Source: an uncultured Flavobacteriales bacterium (lineage in GTDB: Bacteria > Bacteroidota > Bacteroidia > Flavobacteriales_G > Salibacteraceae). Taken from it: a stretch of DNA of 64,000 nt. The stretch is taken from the NCBI GenBank assembly GCA_943788725.1, contig CALSRJ010000005.1, positions 124,001 through 188,000 on the forward strand, read 5' to 3'. Numbering within the stretch: position 1 is the first letter of the stretch; every line of letters starts with the position of its first letter. The notes under the pieces are model-generated. The model saw only the letters and a program-made list of their open reading frames with translations. It did no database searches and was not told where the DNA came from. Position numbers and translations under genes: made by a program. Shown here piece after piece: positions 1 through 7,494 of this stretch.

Positions 1-1
1 C

Positions 2-1231
2 TCTGCTGAGCGATTGGCGAGCATTTTCTTCACCATGGGATTGTACTTGAAGCTGTTGGTTTGGCCGCACCCCTTGACCCATGACTACTATCCTTTTCAT
101 CCCTTTCGGAGCTTTGAAGAATTGTCGGCCGGAGTAAGTCCTTACTACGATTGGTCTCACCCGGGAGCTGTATTTTCCCTCGTAGCCTATGCGCTGATTC
201 TCGGGTTTGGCTTGTTTACACTGATGCGAAGCATACGAGGAGGAAAAGGCAATGTAATCGGCTATGGCTTGCTGCTCTATTTTGGCACCTTCATCTTGTT
301 CAGCAACCTATTCTTCGATATAGGGGCGTTCATGAACGAACGTTTTCTTTTCATTCCATCCCTTGGGTTTGCCTTAATCCTCGGTCATGTGTTGGCCCAA
401 GTGATAGAAAAGCGCATGGGGCAGACCTTGGCCACAGGCCTGTTGGTTGTGGTCATGTTGGGATACGCAGGAAAGACGGTGATGCGGAACTATGCTTGGG
501 AGAATGACCGTGCCTTGGCCACCGCCGACGTGAAAACATCGGATGGTTCTGCTAAGGTGAAGATGACGATGGGCAGTGAAATGCTGGATCTCGCCAAAGA
601 GACCGCCAACCCAACGGAGAAGCAGCGCTATCTCAAAGAAGGAGAGCAGTATTGCTTACAATCGCTCAAGATCTATCCGTCCTACTTTCCTCCGCTCGAT
701 ATTCTGGGCAACCTCTATTTCGAAATGGGCAATTTCGAGTACAGCATCCACTATTTTTCTCAGGCGATCAAGGTGCGAAGGAACGATGATCGTTTGCTGA
801 CCAACTTGGAAGCAGTTGGAAACGTAGCCACCCAAAAAGGAGAATTCCAGTCGGCCGATAAGGCTTACAAAGTGCTGACGAAGTATCGAAAAGGAAAGGA
901 ATTGTCGCGCATCTACTCATCATTGGGAGAACTCCACGGCAAGAGCATGAACGACCTGACGGGAGCCAAAAGATTCTTGCGAAATGCCATCGAGGCTGAC
1001 CCGAGCAATGCAGCCGCGTATCAAAAAATAGGCATCGTATACGCCATGACGGGCGTGGCGGATTCAGCGTTGTTCAACTTCAATCGGTCTCTTGACTTGG
1101 AGCCGAAGAACGCTAGGGTTTTGTTAAACCTAGGCATCCTCTACAAGCAATTAGGGGAGGTTCAAAAAGGAGAAGAATACCTCCAACGCGCCGTAGCAAT
1201 AGATCCAACCGTAGCGAACGGTGTGAACTAG
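2..1231 (+). CDS. TMTC-like membrane protein with C-terminal TPR repeats (5' partial)
   Basis: The reading frame is open from base 2, so the gene begins left of the window and only its last 409 codons are present. The opening residues (KLLVWPHPLTHDYYPF) match the signature seen in TMTC/O-mannosyltransferase-like membrane proteins, and NERFLFIPSLGF a little later is the matching luminal/periplasmic motif. About four hydrophobic segments fill roughly residues 10-160. The rest (about 190-409) is a run of tetratricopeptide repeats, for example around PSYFPPLDILGNLYFEMGNF and PKNARVLLNLGILYKQLGE. By family this is a glycosyltransferase-like inner-membrane protein with periplasmic TPRs; the substrate cannot be read from sequence. 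A pure TPR membrane protein is the alternative. Confidence 0.8.
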   Translation, partial: SAERLASIFFTMGLYLKLLVWPHPLTHDYYPFHPFRSFEELSAGVSPYYDWSHPGAVFSLVAYALILGFGLFTLMRSIRGGKGNVIGYGLLLYFGTFILFSNLFFDIGAFMNERFLFIPSLGFALILGHVLAQVIEKRMGQTLATGLLVVVMLGYAGKTVMRNYAWENDRALATADVKTSDGSAKVKMTMGSEMLDLAKETANPTEKQRYLKEGEQYCLQSLKIYPSYFPPLDILGNLYFEMGNFEYSIHYFSQAIKVRRNDDRLLTNLEAVGNVATQKGEFQSADKAYKVLTKYRKGKELSRIYSSLGELHGKSMNDLTGAKRFLRNAIEADPSNAAAYQKIGIVYAMTGVADSALFNFNRSLDLEPKNARVLLNLGILYKQLGEVQKGEEYLQRAVAIDPTVANGVN

Positions 1232-1276
1232 GAACGGAATCATTATTTTCGCGCTCCCAATGTTAAATTGGACCAA

Positions 1277-1361
1277 GGAGAGGTGGCAGAGTGGCTGAAC
1301 GCGCACGCTTGGAAAGCGTGTTTACGGAAACGTAACGAGGGTTCGAATCCCTCTCTCTCCG
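1277..1361 (+). tRNA. tRNA-Ser (anticodon GGA)
   Basis: A type II tRNA folds here. The acceptor stem pairs GGAGAGG with TCTCTCC (one G-T pair), the anticodon stem CACGC/GCGTG encloses loop TTGGAAA with anticodon GGA at 1311-1313, a long variable arm (tttacggaaacgtaa) follows, and the T arm is GAGGG-TTCGAAT-CCCTC. The discriminator base is G. No CCA is encoded. The 3' end borders an AT-rich patch, but I found no repeat of the tRNA 3' end elsewhere that would mark an attachment site. Confidence 0.96.
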
Positions 1362-1368
1362 CAGAAGA

Positions 1369-1417
1369 AAGCCTTAATTTATTGTTATTCAATAGATTAA
1401 GGCTTCTTTATTTTATT
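1369..1417 (+). terminator. Rho-independent terminator after tRNA-Ser
   Basis: Inverted repeat AAGCCTTAAT (1369-1378) / ATTAAGGCTT (1396-1405) with a 17-base loop, followed by a T-rich tail (ctttattttatt). It directly follows the tRNA. Confidence 0.7.
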
Positions 1418-1439
1418 CTAGTCAGCGATTAGTCAGTAA

Positions 1440-1889
1440 CTCCAATTTAAAAGGACATTCAATCGGAAAATTGAAGAGGAATATCCAAACATTTCAGTTA
1501 CTACTGATGTTTACATAGGCTATCATCAGTGGAAGAATGTATATGCGGTTTTCATTAAAACATCCGAGGAGGAACTAAAACTCCTTCTTGGTTCTTATGA
1601 CACTACATATGACTATGTACTTCAAGTTTTTATTCGGGGTGAGAAGAGTGAGATTTTTCTCAAAAACAATCCTATTAACCTCGAACGTATTCTACTCATT
1701 CTACTTTATAAAATGGATCTCAATTATGAGGGCTCTATACATCAATTTGAACCCTCGAAAACACATGTCGGAAAGTTGTTGAGTAAGGAATTTTGCAATT
1801 CTTTGACCACTAGGATGAATGGAATATCAGATGATAACAAGTTGACTGATTTATTGAAGAGTCTTGCTACGTCATCTAGCTTGGATTAA
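1440..1889 (+). pseudogene. AT-rich ORF of unknown origin, apparently 5'-truncated
   Basis: Frame 3 is open from a TAA at 1437-1439 to the TAA at 1887-1889, about 149 codons, but the first ATG is only at 1713. The translated string looks protein-like (for example EEYPNISVTTDVYIGYHQWKN, DYVLQVFIRGEKSEIF, LERILLILLYKMDLNYEG) and ends ATSSSLD. Base composition is clearly AT-richer than the flanking genes. I do not recognise a family. The lack of an early start suggests the 3' part of a gene whose front was lost, or use of a rare start codon. It sits between tRNA-Ser and a broken nosZ, so a remnant of an integrated element is the simplest reading. Confidence 0.4.
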
Positions 1890-2117
1890 TGAACATAGCA
1901 CAATCCTTAAAAACAACCCCGCAAATAATCAAGATCTATGATATTGAAAAAGGCGAAAAAATGTAATAGGCCAAAAGTAAAATTAGATCCAAATGATAAT
2001 TTCAGGGAAGAAAAACAGGTAACGGTTATTTGTTGGTTGAACGACAATATAAAAGCCAGAATATTGCCCACTACCTACCTTATCTGTAACCAAACTGGTA
2101 AACGATCTAAGCTATTA
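1889..2117 (+). pseudogene. Fragment of a small AT-rich gene, possibly frameshifted
   Basis: An ATG at 1889 overlaps the stop of the previous ORF (TAATG) and opens 25 codons (MNIAQSLKTTPQIIKIYDIEKGEKM) ending at TAA 1964-1966. A second frame then continues with coding-like sequence (KVKLDPNDNFREEKQ, LPTTYLICNQTGKRSKLLYV) up to about 2117, where the DNA turns into nosZ in the opposite strand. A one-base slip in the A6 run at 1956-1961 would join both frames into one protein of about 76 residues truncated at its C-terminus. Family unknown; the joining is inference. Confidence 0.25.
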
Positions 2118-2589
2118 TATGTACGTCTTCAATGATTTCCGCCGTCTCGAACGTTGTCAGGTCTATCCGGGCGATTCGAGGGGTGTTGTTTCCATTGATG
2201 AACAGCCACCTGCCGTCGATCTCTCCGTTGGTTTGCGAGAGCTTTGGGTGGTGGGCGTCATCCCAAGGAATGAATCCGTGCGTAGTATTGAGCATGGCTT
2301 TTGACTCTTCGTCAAAACCATACCCTTTCTCAGGGTCTACAGAGAATACTGGAATCCTTCGGAAAAGTCGGCCCGAAGGCAGTCCTACAACAGATACTTG
2401 TCCACTGAATCCTCCGGAAAAGAATTCGTAAAATTCATCGTGCTCTCCTGGAGCAACATAAACAGCGGCAGCGGCATCGTTCGTGTTGAACGCACCTTGT
2501 GTCGCATTATTCGGATTGCCCTCTCCACCGCAGCTCGTGAGCAACGCCACGGCTGGTAGTAGCAGGCAAAGTTTGAGTAGTTCTTTCAT
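2107..2589 (-). pseudogene. nosZ: 5' fragment of nitrous-oxide reductase nosZ (clade II type)
   Basis: The 160 codons begin with a lipoprotein/Sec signal (lipobox LLTSC, Cys20) and run into sequence typical of the Sec-type NosZ propeller: GFIPWDDAHHPKLSQTNG, then DGRWLFINGNNTPRIARIDL. The HH pair in DDAHHP corresponds to the first two histidine ligands of the CuZ cluster. After FETAEIIE the homology stops (about 2117) and the frame ends ten codons later inside AT-rich DNA. Full NosZ is around 640 residues, so the remaining CuZ histidines and the whole CuA domain are missing and the product cannot reduce N2O. It is the third gene of an operon after the fasciclin and cytochrome c genes. No nosD, nosF, nosY or nosL follows. 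Confidence 0.85.
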
Positions 2590-2612
2590 CGTCTTTGGTT
2601 TTGTGAGGTTAA

Positions 2613-3101
2613 TTACAATTGTTGTTCGGGTGTGTATTGCCGGATATATTCAACCACTGCACGGGCTTGATCTTCTGTCAGATTCTGGTTCGCCATGGGG
2701 GAGAGATACTCCGCAAAAAGCGCTTTCGCAATTGGATCTTCTTTGACCATGACTTCTGGATTAAGTATCATGTTCATGACCCATGCTGCATTTCTGCGTT
2801 CGAGTAAGCCGGCAAGTGCGGGCCCAACGTGACGCTTATCCATCTTGTGACATGCCGTGCACATTTGTGTAAAGACTGCTTCGCCTTCAGCTACAAGGGC
2901 AGGGTCTATTTCACCGAAGGTTACTTCTTCTGTCACCGGACCGATGCCGAGGGGGTTGGCCTTGGCTTTTGGAGTATAGATCTCCATCGGTTCTGCGTTG
3001 TTTTGTGGCGTTTCATCTCCGCCACCACCGCAAGCAGCGAGTAAGGTCAGAAGTAAAAGGAGCATTGGAAGGGTTGCTGATTTCATGAGGATGGATTTCA
3101 A
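2613..3101 (-). CDS. Lipoprotein c-type cytochrome of the nos operon
   Basis: A monoheme cytochrome c of 162 residues. It has a signal peptide ending in lipobox LLAAC followed by GGGGDE, a single heme site CTACH (around residue 82) and a likely axial methionine in SPMANQNL. The start may be 3101 or the internal ATG at 3086 (MKSATLPML), which gives a more standard lipoprotein signal. It lies 15 bp after the fasciclin gene and 23 bp before the nosZ fragment, so it is co-transcribed with them. In clade II nos clusters a cytochrome c just upstream of nosZ is common and is thought to carry electrons to NosZ. Here its partner is broken. Confidence 0.85.
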   Translation of the reverse strand: MKSILMKSATLPMLLLLLTLLAACGGGGDETPQNNAEPMEIYTPKAKANPLGIGPVTEEVTFGEIDPALVAEGEAVFTQMCTACHKMDKRHVGPALAGLLERRNAAWVMNMILNPEVMVKEDPIAKALFAEYLSPMANQNLTEDQARAVVEYIRQYTPEQQL

Positions 3102-3116
3102 TTTTTATTGGATGGT

Positions 3117-3668
3117 TTAAGGAGTGAAAACTTTGTCTACTACATGCACAATTCCATTTGCTGCGTTGACAGTTCCTAAGATTTTCGCTCCGTGTACATA
3201 AGTTCCATCGTCTCGAACCTCTACTTTGACATTGTGTCCAGAAGCCACAAACAGGCTTTGTCCATCTTTCAATTGAGCTACCGAATACGATCCTGGCGCA
3301 GCGTGCATCTGAATGATAGAAATCAAGGTCATCTTGTTTTCAGGAAGAAGTAGATTGTCAACTGTTCCTTCCGGAAGGGCAGCAAACGCAGCGTTGGTAG
3401 GAGCAAAAACTGTGAGGGGGCCGTTGTTGGCCAAGGCGGTTGTCTGTTCGGCGGCTTTGACCGCTGCAACAAGCGTGGTGTGATCTTTTGATCCGAGCGC
3501 TATTTGCAAGATGTTCGGATCTGAATCTGGATCGACAATGGCTTCTTGACCCGGCAAGAGTTCTGTTTCAGGTGCTGCAGCTGCAGCGGATGGGTCTTCA
3601 GTGGATGCGTTTTCTGAGCAACCGAAGCAAATGCCTGCCATCAATAGGATGAGGATGTTCTTTTTCAT
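3117..3668 (-). CDS. Fasciclin-domain lipoprotein
   Basis: One FAS1 domain fills the C-terminal 130 residues (LTVFAPTNAAFAALPEGTV, then GHNVKVEVRDDGTYVHGAKI and NGIVHVVDKVFTP). The N-terminus is a lipoprotein signal with lipobox CFGC. An upstream ATG at 3734 is in frame, but the signal peptide begins at 3668 (MKKNILILLMAG) and the FNR-like box lies inside the longer version, so 3668 is the preferred start. FAS1 proteins recur at the head of Bacteroidota nos clusters; the role there is not established. It is the first gene of the operon fasciclin-cytochrome c-nosZ. Confidence 0.85.
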   Translation of the reverse strand: MKKNILILLMAGICFGCSENASTEDPSAAAAAPETELLPGQEAIVDPDSDPNILQIALGSKDHTTLVAAVKAAEQTTALANNGPLTVFAPTNAAFAALPEGTVDNLLLPENKMTLISIIQMHAAPGSYSVAQLKDGQSLFVASGHNVKVEVRDDGTYVHGAKILGTVNAANGIVHVVDKVFTP

Positions 3669-3725
3669 AGTGGTTGGTTTACATGTTACAGAAGGCAAAG
3701 CAAGGGATAGGGGATGCTTCAAAAT

Positions 3726-3739
3726 ATGATGCACATCAT
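3726..3739 (-). promoter_or_regulatory. FNR/DNR-like operator upstream of the nos operon
   Basis: ATGATGCACATCAT is an inverted repeat with 6-base arms and contains TGAT-N4-ATCA, the core of CRP/FNR-family sites (TTGAT-N4-ATCAA). Its centre is about 64 bp before the fasciclin start at 3668, which suits an activator site near -41.5 with a short leader. Anaerobic or NO-responsive control of nos genes by such regulators is established in other bacteria. No FNR-type regulator gene lies in this window. Confidence 0.55.
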
Positions 3740-3956
3740 ACTATACACAGAGATATCTCCATTTATCGGTATGTATTGGCAGTGTATAAGCGATATGAAT
3801 CACAAATATTTTCGCGTAATGCCTTTGGCTGTAGGAGGTGAGAAAAGGCGTTGTGTTACTTATGTTACATTCAATGCTGGTGGGGTGCATTAACCTTGCA
3901 CTCGCAATTGAACAGCAACATCATTTTTAGAAGTCAAACAAGTAAACAGAATAGGT

Positions 3957-4265
3957 ATGAGTTTTTTTGGAATGTTCGGAAACGACAGCAGCACTGAAGT
4001 AAAAGAAATGTTGAACAACGGAGCTATGGTGATCGACGTGCGCACTCCCGCAGAATTTATGGGAGGACACGTAGCAGGGTCTAAGAATTACCCGCTTCAA
4101 GAAATCCAAGGCAAGGTCAGCGAATTGAAAAATTTGGGCAAGCCGTTGGTGCTTTGTTGTCAAAGCGGCGCACGCAGTGGACAGGCAGCAGGGTTCCTAA
4201 AAGCGCAAGGCATTGAATGCGAGAATGGAGGTGGATGGATGCAGGTGAATTCACTTGTAGGCTAA
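3957..4265 (+). CDS. Single-domain rhodanese-like sulfurtransferase
   Basis: A 102-residue protein consisting of one rhodanese domain. Visible are DVRTPAEFMGGHVAGSKN, the active-site loop LCCQSGARSG with catalytic cysteine, and the closing QGIECENGGGWMQ. It has no signal peptide, so it should act in the cytoplasm in sulfur or sulfide/persulfide transfer; the substrate cannot be told. It is a lone gene, divergent from the nos operon and convergent with the peroxidase operon, and is closed by a strong hairpin terminator. Confidence 0.88.
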   Translation: MSFFGMFGNDSSTEVKEMLNNGAMVIDVRTPAEFMGGHVAGSKNYPLQEIQGKVSELKNLGKPLVLCCQSGARSGQAAGFLKAQGIECENGGGWMQVNSLVG

Positions 4266-4284
4266 GCAATCCCTACGAAACGAG

Positions 4285-4317
4285 AAAGCCCAGACTCCTC
4301 GAGCTGGGCTTTTTTTA
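4285..4317 (+). terminator. Terminator after the rhodanese gene
   Basis: AAAGCCCAG (4285-4293) pairs with CTGGGCTTT (4304-4312) around a 10-base loop, followed by further T residues. A-tracts on the other side mean it may also serve the convergent peroxidase operon. Confidence 0.85.
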
Positions 4318-4351
4318 TTTCTTGTACTTCCTGTGCAGAAACCGATAGAGC

Positions 4352-5458
4352 CTATTCGAACGGATCGGCGTAACGCTCGTCACTAAGTAACGCTTGGTCT
4401 GTCAATGTTTTCAGAAAGGCGATGAGGTCTTGCTTGTCCTGATCTGTCAACATCAATCCCGTGTACGTTGTGTACTCCAAGGCTGGATCCAAGGTAGGAG
4501 AGATGCGAATGCCATGATCGTAATGGTCGACAACTTCTTCCAAGGTGGTAAACCTTCCGTCGTGCATATAGGGCGCGGTTAATTCCACATTCCGCAGTGA
4601 TGGCACCTTGAATTTTGCCTTGTCTGACGCATCTTGGGTGACCATTTCACGACCAAGGTCATTTTGATCTTGCGCTACGTCCAACCCATTGTTCATGTAT
4701 AGGTTGTTATCAAAGTTGTTACCGCCATGGCAATGCGCGCAATCTGCCCCTGAGGTTTCAGGGAATCCTGGATTGTATTCCGCAAAGAACAACACGCGCC
4801 CTCTTTCTTCGCTCGTGCTGAGTGTTACGCTTCCCGCTAGAAATTGATCGTATTTGGACTGGTTTGAAACGATGGAATTCATGAATTGCTCCATGGCCAA
4901 CGACATACGCTCGGGCGTTATATCACTATCGCCAAAAGCGCGAATGAACTGATGAGAATACTCTTCGCGGGCACTCAATTTTTCAATGACGTTCGGAAGG
5001 CGCTCCTTCATTTCCAGTTCGTCTTCAATGGGCTTGAGGGATTGATCCCTCAACAAATGAGCCCTGCCATCCCAGAAGAATTCATTGGTATGCCAGGCTG
5101 TATTGAAGACGGTCATCGCTTGGCGTTTGCCCAGTGTTCCGTCTACGCCTTCAGATAAGGTGTTTGGATCGGTGAATGCGTGCTCTTGCAGGTGACAACT
5201 GGCACAAGAGATCGAATTGTCCTTGGAAAGTTCTTTTTCGTAAAACAGCATTCGACCTAGCTTCACGCCTTCAATCGTCAAGGGATTGTCGCCAAAATCT
5301 GGCTCCGGAAAGCTTCCGATGGACAGCGTGTATGGCGAATCATCAAACGTTGCCGCAAGCGTAATGCTCGGGACTCCTTCTGGTTCTTTTTTACAAAGGG
5401 AGAAGACCAATGGCGTCATCAGCGCCATCAAGATCAACAGTTTTTTATTCGTCTTCAT
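4352..5458 (-). CDS. Di-heme cytochrome c peroxidase / MauG-MbnH family protein (copy 2)
   Basis: A 368-residue exported protein with two c-type heme sites: CASCHLQEHAFTD (about residue 81) and CAHCHGGNNFDNN (about residue 240), then the family-typical PSLRNVELTAPYMHDGRF and TLEEVVDHYDHG. This is the layout of bacterial di-heme peroxidases and of MauG/MbnH oxidases. The signal region ends FSLCKKEPEG, a weak lipobox. Its start overlaps the end of the preceding peroxidase gene by 14 bp, so the two are translationally coupled. Beside an MbnP gene, one of the pair is a good candidate for an MbnH-type tryptophan-modifying enzyme, but simple H2O2 reduction is not excluded. Confidence 0.88.
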   Translation of the reverse strand: MKTNKKLLILMALMTPLVFSLCKKEPEGVPSITLAATFDDSPYTLSIGSFPEPDFGDNPLTIEGVKLGRMLFYEKELSKDNSISCASCHLQEHAFTDPNTLSEGVDGTLGKRQAMTVFNTAWHTNEFFWDGRAHLLRDQSLKPIEDELEMKERLPNVIEKLSAREEYSHQFIRAFGDSDITPERMSLAMEQFMNSIVSNQSKYDQFLAGSVTLSTSEERGRVLFFAEYNPGFPETSGADCAHCHGGNNFDNNLYMNNGLDVAQDQNDLGREMVTQDASDKAKFKVPSLRNVELTAPYMHDGRFTTLEEVVDHYDHGIRISPTLDPALEYTTYTGLMLTDQDKQDLIAFLKTLTDQALLSDERYADPFE

Positions 5459-6473
5459 GAAAGAGTTTGTTTTGAGTAAACGAAGGATCGGTTAAGGATT
5501 CTAGAAAAGACACCAATGCTCCCACTTCGGTTTGGGTAAGACCAAGGGGCCTGATCAACGTGCTTTTATTGAAGTGGCTTTCGCCCCCTTTGTTATAATG
5601 TTCTACAACTTCTTGCAAGGTTGATAAGCTGCCGTCGTGCATGTAAGGAGCAGTGAGACCAGCATTTCTGAGGCTGGGAACTTTAAATCGAGCCAAGTCG
5701 ACGCTGTCCAGCGTCAAGCGGTAACGGCCAACGTCAGGATATTCGGCATAAAGGCCATTGTTCTCGAAGGCGTTGTTGGTGAAGTTGAATCCTACGTGAC
5801 AAGAGCTGCAGGAAGTCCGGTCGCTGAAAAAGAGTTCCATTCCGCTTCGAGCCGAAGGACTCAACGCAGCGCTTCCTTCGAGTTGCATGTCATATTCACT
5901 CGAGCCGCTGATCAGTGTACGCTCAAACGTAGACAGTGCGCGGGTGATGACATAGGCATCCGGATCTCGCTCAAACGCTGCTTGGCTCATCTTGACGTAG
6001 CTGGAGTCTGCTACCAATCTGTCAGAAATCTGAAGGATATCAAAGTCGAATTCGGCGTGTTCTTGTATGGGGACTAATATTTGCATCTCTAAAGTTGGAA
6101 CGCCGCCTTCTCGCGTGTAGTATGGAAGGTAGGCCACATTGGCCAAGGATGGAGAATTGCGTTCACCCAATTTATTTTCTACACCAGGACTCACCGCTGC
6201 ATCATCCGCGAAGGCGAGATAGGGCTGATGACAACTCGCGCAACTGATGGACCTGTCGCGCGAGAGAAGTGGGTCAAAGAACAACCGCTTCCCAAGCTTC
6301 CATTTTTCTATCGAGAATGGATTTTCTTCCGGAAAAGGAATCTCAGGAAATCCATTCGGTGCCTCGGTTAAGGACGCCATCAGTTGGGCCTCCGTCGGCG
6401 TATCTATGATCTCTGGGTCTTTCTCGCACGAAAGCAGGCAAACGGCCAATGGTATGATTCCAAGCCAACGCAT
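5445..6473 (-). CDS. Di-heme cytochrome c peroxidase / MauG-MbnH family lipoprotein (copy 1)
   Basis: A 342-residue paralogue of the next gene. It carries a clear lipoprotein signal (CLLSC, Cys16), heme sites CASCHQPYLAFADD (near residue 79) and CSSCHVGFNFTNN (near 223), and the conserved PSLRNAGLTAPYMHDG block. It begins 7 bp after the MbnP-like gene and overlaps the second peroxidase, so the order in the transcript is MbnP, peroxidase 1, peroxidase 2. MbnP/MbnH pairs are known from methanotrophs and are widespread outside them; two di-heme enzymes for one MbnP is less usual. Confidence 0.88.
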   Translation of the reverse strand: MRWLGIIPLAVCLLSCEKDPEIIDTPTEAQLMASLTEAPNGFPEIPFPEENPFSIEKWKLGKRLFFDPLLSRDRSISCASCHQPYLAFADDAAVSPGVENKLGERNSPSLANVAYLPYYTREGGVPTLEMQILVPIQEHAEFDFDILQISDRLVADSSYVKMSQAAFERDPDAYVITRALSTFERTLISGSSEYDMQLEGSAALSPSARSGMELFFSDRTSCSSCHVGFNFTNNAFENNGLYAEYPDVGRYRLTLDSVDLARFKVPSLRNAGLTAPYMHDGSLSTLQEVVEHYNKGGESHFNKSTLIRPLGLTQTEVGALVSFLESLTDPSFTQNKLFHEDE

Positions 6474-6480
6474 GCAAGGA

Positions 6481-7485
6481 TTACTGTACGACTACCTTCT
6501 GCACTTGTTGCATTCCGTCTCGGTTATCGGTGAACTGAACCACGTAGATACCGGGAAGAAACCCGTTTAATGACGTGCTCTGATCCGCACTCAATTGGCG
6601 CTTGGCGATCAAAGCTCCGGCTACGTTATAAACGTCAACAGTACCGGTAAGAGATGCTGATTTAGATGTGAATTGAATCGTGCCGTTCACGGCAGGATTA
6701 GGATAGACTGAGAATAGATCACCTGAAGGGAGGGCGGTAATTCCAGCTGGAATCTCTGGCACTGAATCATTGGTGTCTCCCATCACTTGCAATTCACTCG
6801 TAAATACGTGGTCACGGAAGTTTTGTAACACAGTGATAGAACTTCCCGTTGCACCATGACTGATCAATCCGTTGTCGGTATTGACGCCAGATAATGCTTG
6901 GGCGTAGTCAGCATACAACTCGATGGTGACATTGCCGTTGGATGGTCCCGCAGAGAGGTCTACAGAGGTTTCAAAATAATTTCCGTCACCCAATGCATGC
7001 ACTTCAAATACTTGATTCAAGCTCGCTGCGCCCATTCCTTCCATGGCCACAAAACGATATCCAGCCGTCCAACCCCAATGCATAGAAGGACTTTGGTGGT
7101 AGAGCGGATGGCTGCTTGGCCAAGTTGATGGATCTAAGTGGTTGTGATCGGGGTCAACACCAATAGAGAAGGCGATAGATTCAACTGAATCAATGTTCTG
7201 GGAGCCTAGAAATGCATTGGTCGAACCTGCTGCATCCACCAGGATCCACAGACTGTCAAACGGGGTCACGCTTCCACCGTCGTGGGTCACGGAAATTTCA
7301 GAGATGTAGTACTCCATGCGATCCAGGTCAAAGGTTCGGCCATCCGGTGTCTCGGATGCCGTGTTGAACGCGAAGTTCTCGCCAGCAAGTACGTGATTGA
7401 TCTTAAGAAGTATGTTGTTTTGGGCAATAACTTGGGCATTGAATGCCAAGCAAACCACTGCGGTAAGGAGACTAAATCTCTTCAT
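6481..7485 (-). CDS. MbnP-like copper-binding protein with T9SS sorting domain
   Basis: A 334-residue secreted protein. The signal peptide ends near FNAQVIAQ. The body (about 25-230) follows the MbnP family: INHVLAGENFAFN, LDRMEYYISEISVTHDGG, and the signature MHWGWTAGYRFVAMEG, whose tryptophans include the kind of residue that MbnH oxidises to kynurenine for copper binding in characterised MbnP. The last 75 residues (VYPNPAVNGTIQF to VQKVVVQ) are a type A T9SS sorting domain, so the protein should cross the outer membrane and may be anchored at the surface. It heads the peroxidase genes. Family assignment is firm; copper binding here is inferred. Confidence 0.88.
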   Translation of the reverse strand: MKRFSLLTAVVCLAFNAQVIAQNNILLKINHVLAGENFAFNTASETPDGRTFDLDRMEYYISEISVTHDGGSVTPFDSLWILVDAAGSTNAFLGSQNIDSVESIAFSIGVDPDHNHLDPSTWPSSHPLYHQSPSMHWGWTAGYRFVAMEGMGAASLNQVFEVHALGDGNYFETSVDLSAGPSNGNVTIELYADYAQALSGVNTDNGLISHGATGSSITVLQNFRDHVFTSELQVMGDTNDSVPEIPAGITALPSGDLFSVYPNPAVNGTIQFTSKSASLTGTVDVYNVAGALIAKRQLSADQSTSLNGFLPGIYVVQFTDNRDGMQQVQKVVVQ

Positions 7486-7494
7486 GTTCAGTAC

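Noticed and set aside
1340-1361. tRNA-Ser 3' end as an attachment site of an island ending at the integrase fragment
   Set aside because: No copy of the tRNA 3' end was found near 17235-17600, and core genes (dusB, rbfA, exbBD) fill the interval.
1889-2117. nosZ continuing by frameshift beyond 2117
   Set aside because: All three minus-strand frames past the junction were read; none shows NosZ motifs, so this is a break and not a frameshift.
1588-2135. ATG-started ORFs at 1588-1782 and 2119-2304 as genes
   Set aside because: The first lies in a different frame from the more protein-like ORF 1440-1889 and has odd composition; the second is the antisense shadow of nosZ.
3669-3734. Longer start for the fasciclin lipoprotein
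   Set aside because: The lipoprotein signal begins at 3668, and the longer version would include the FNR-like operator.
3750-3759. GAGATATCTC palindrome upstream of the nos operon
   Set aside because: A 10-bp palindrome of low complexity with no partner elements; not enough to call a site.
5637-6077. 146-codon plus-strand ORF
   Set aside because: Antisense to the di-heme peroxidase gene, whose heme motifs fix the coding strand.
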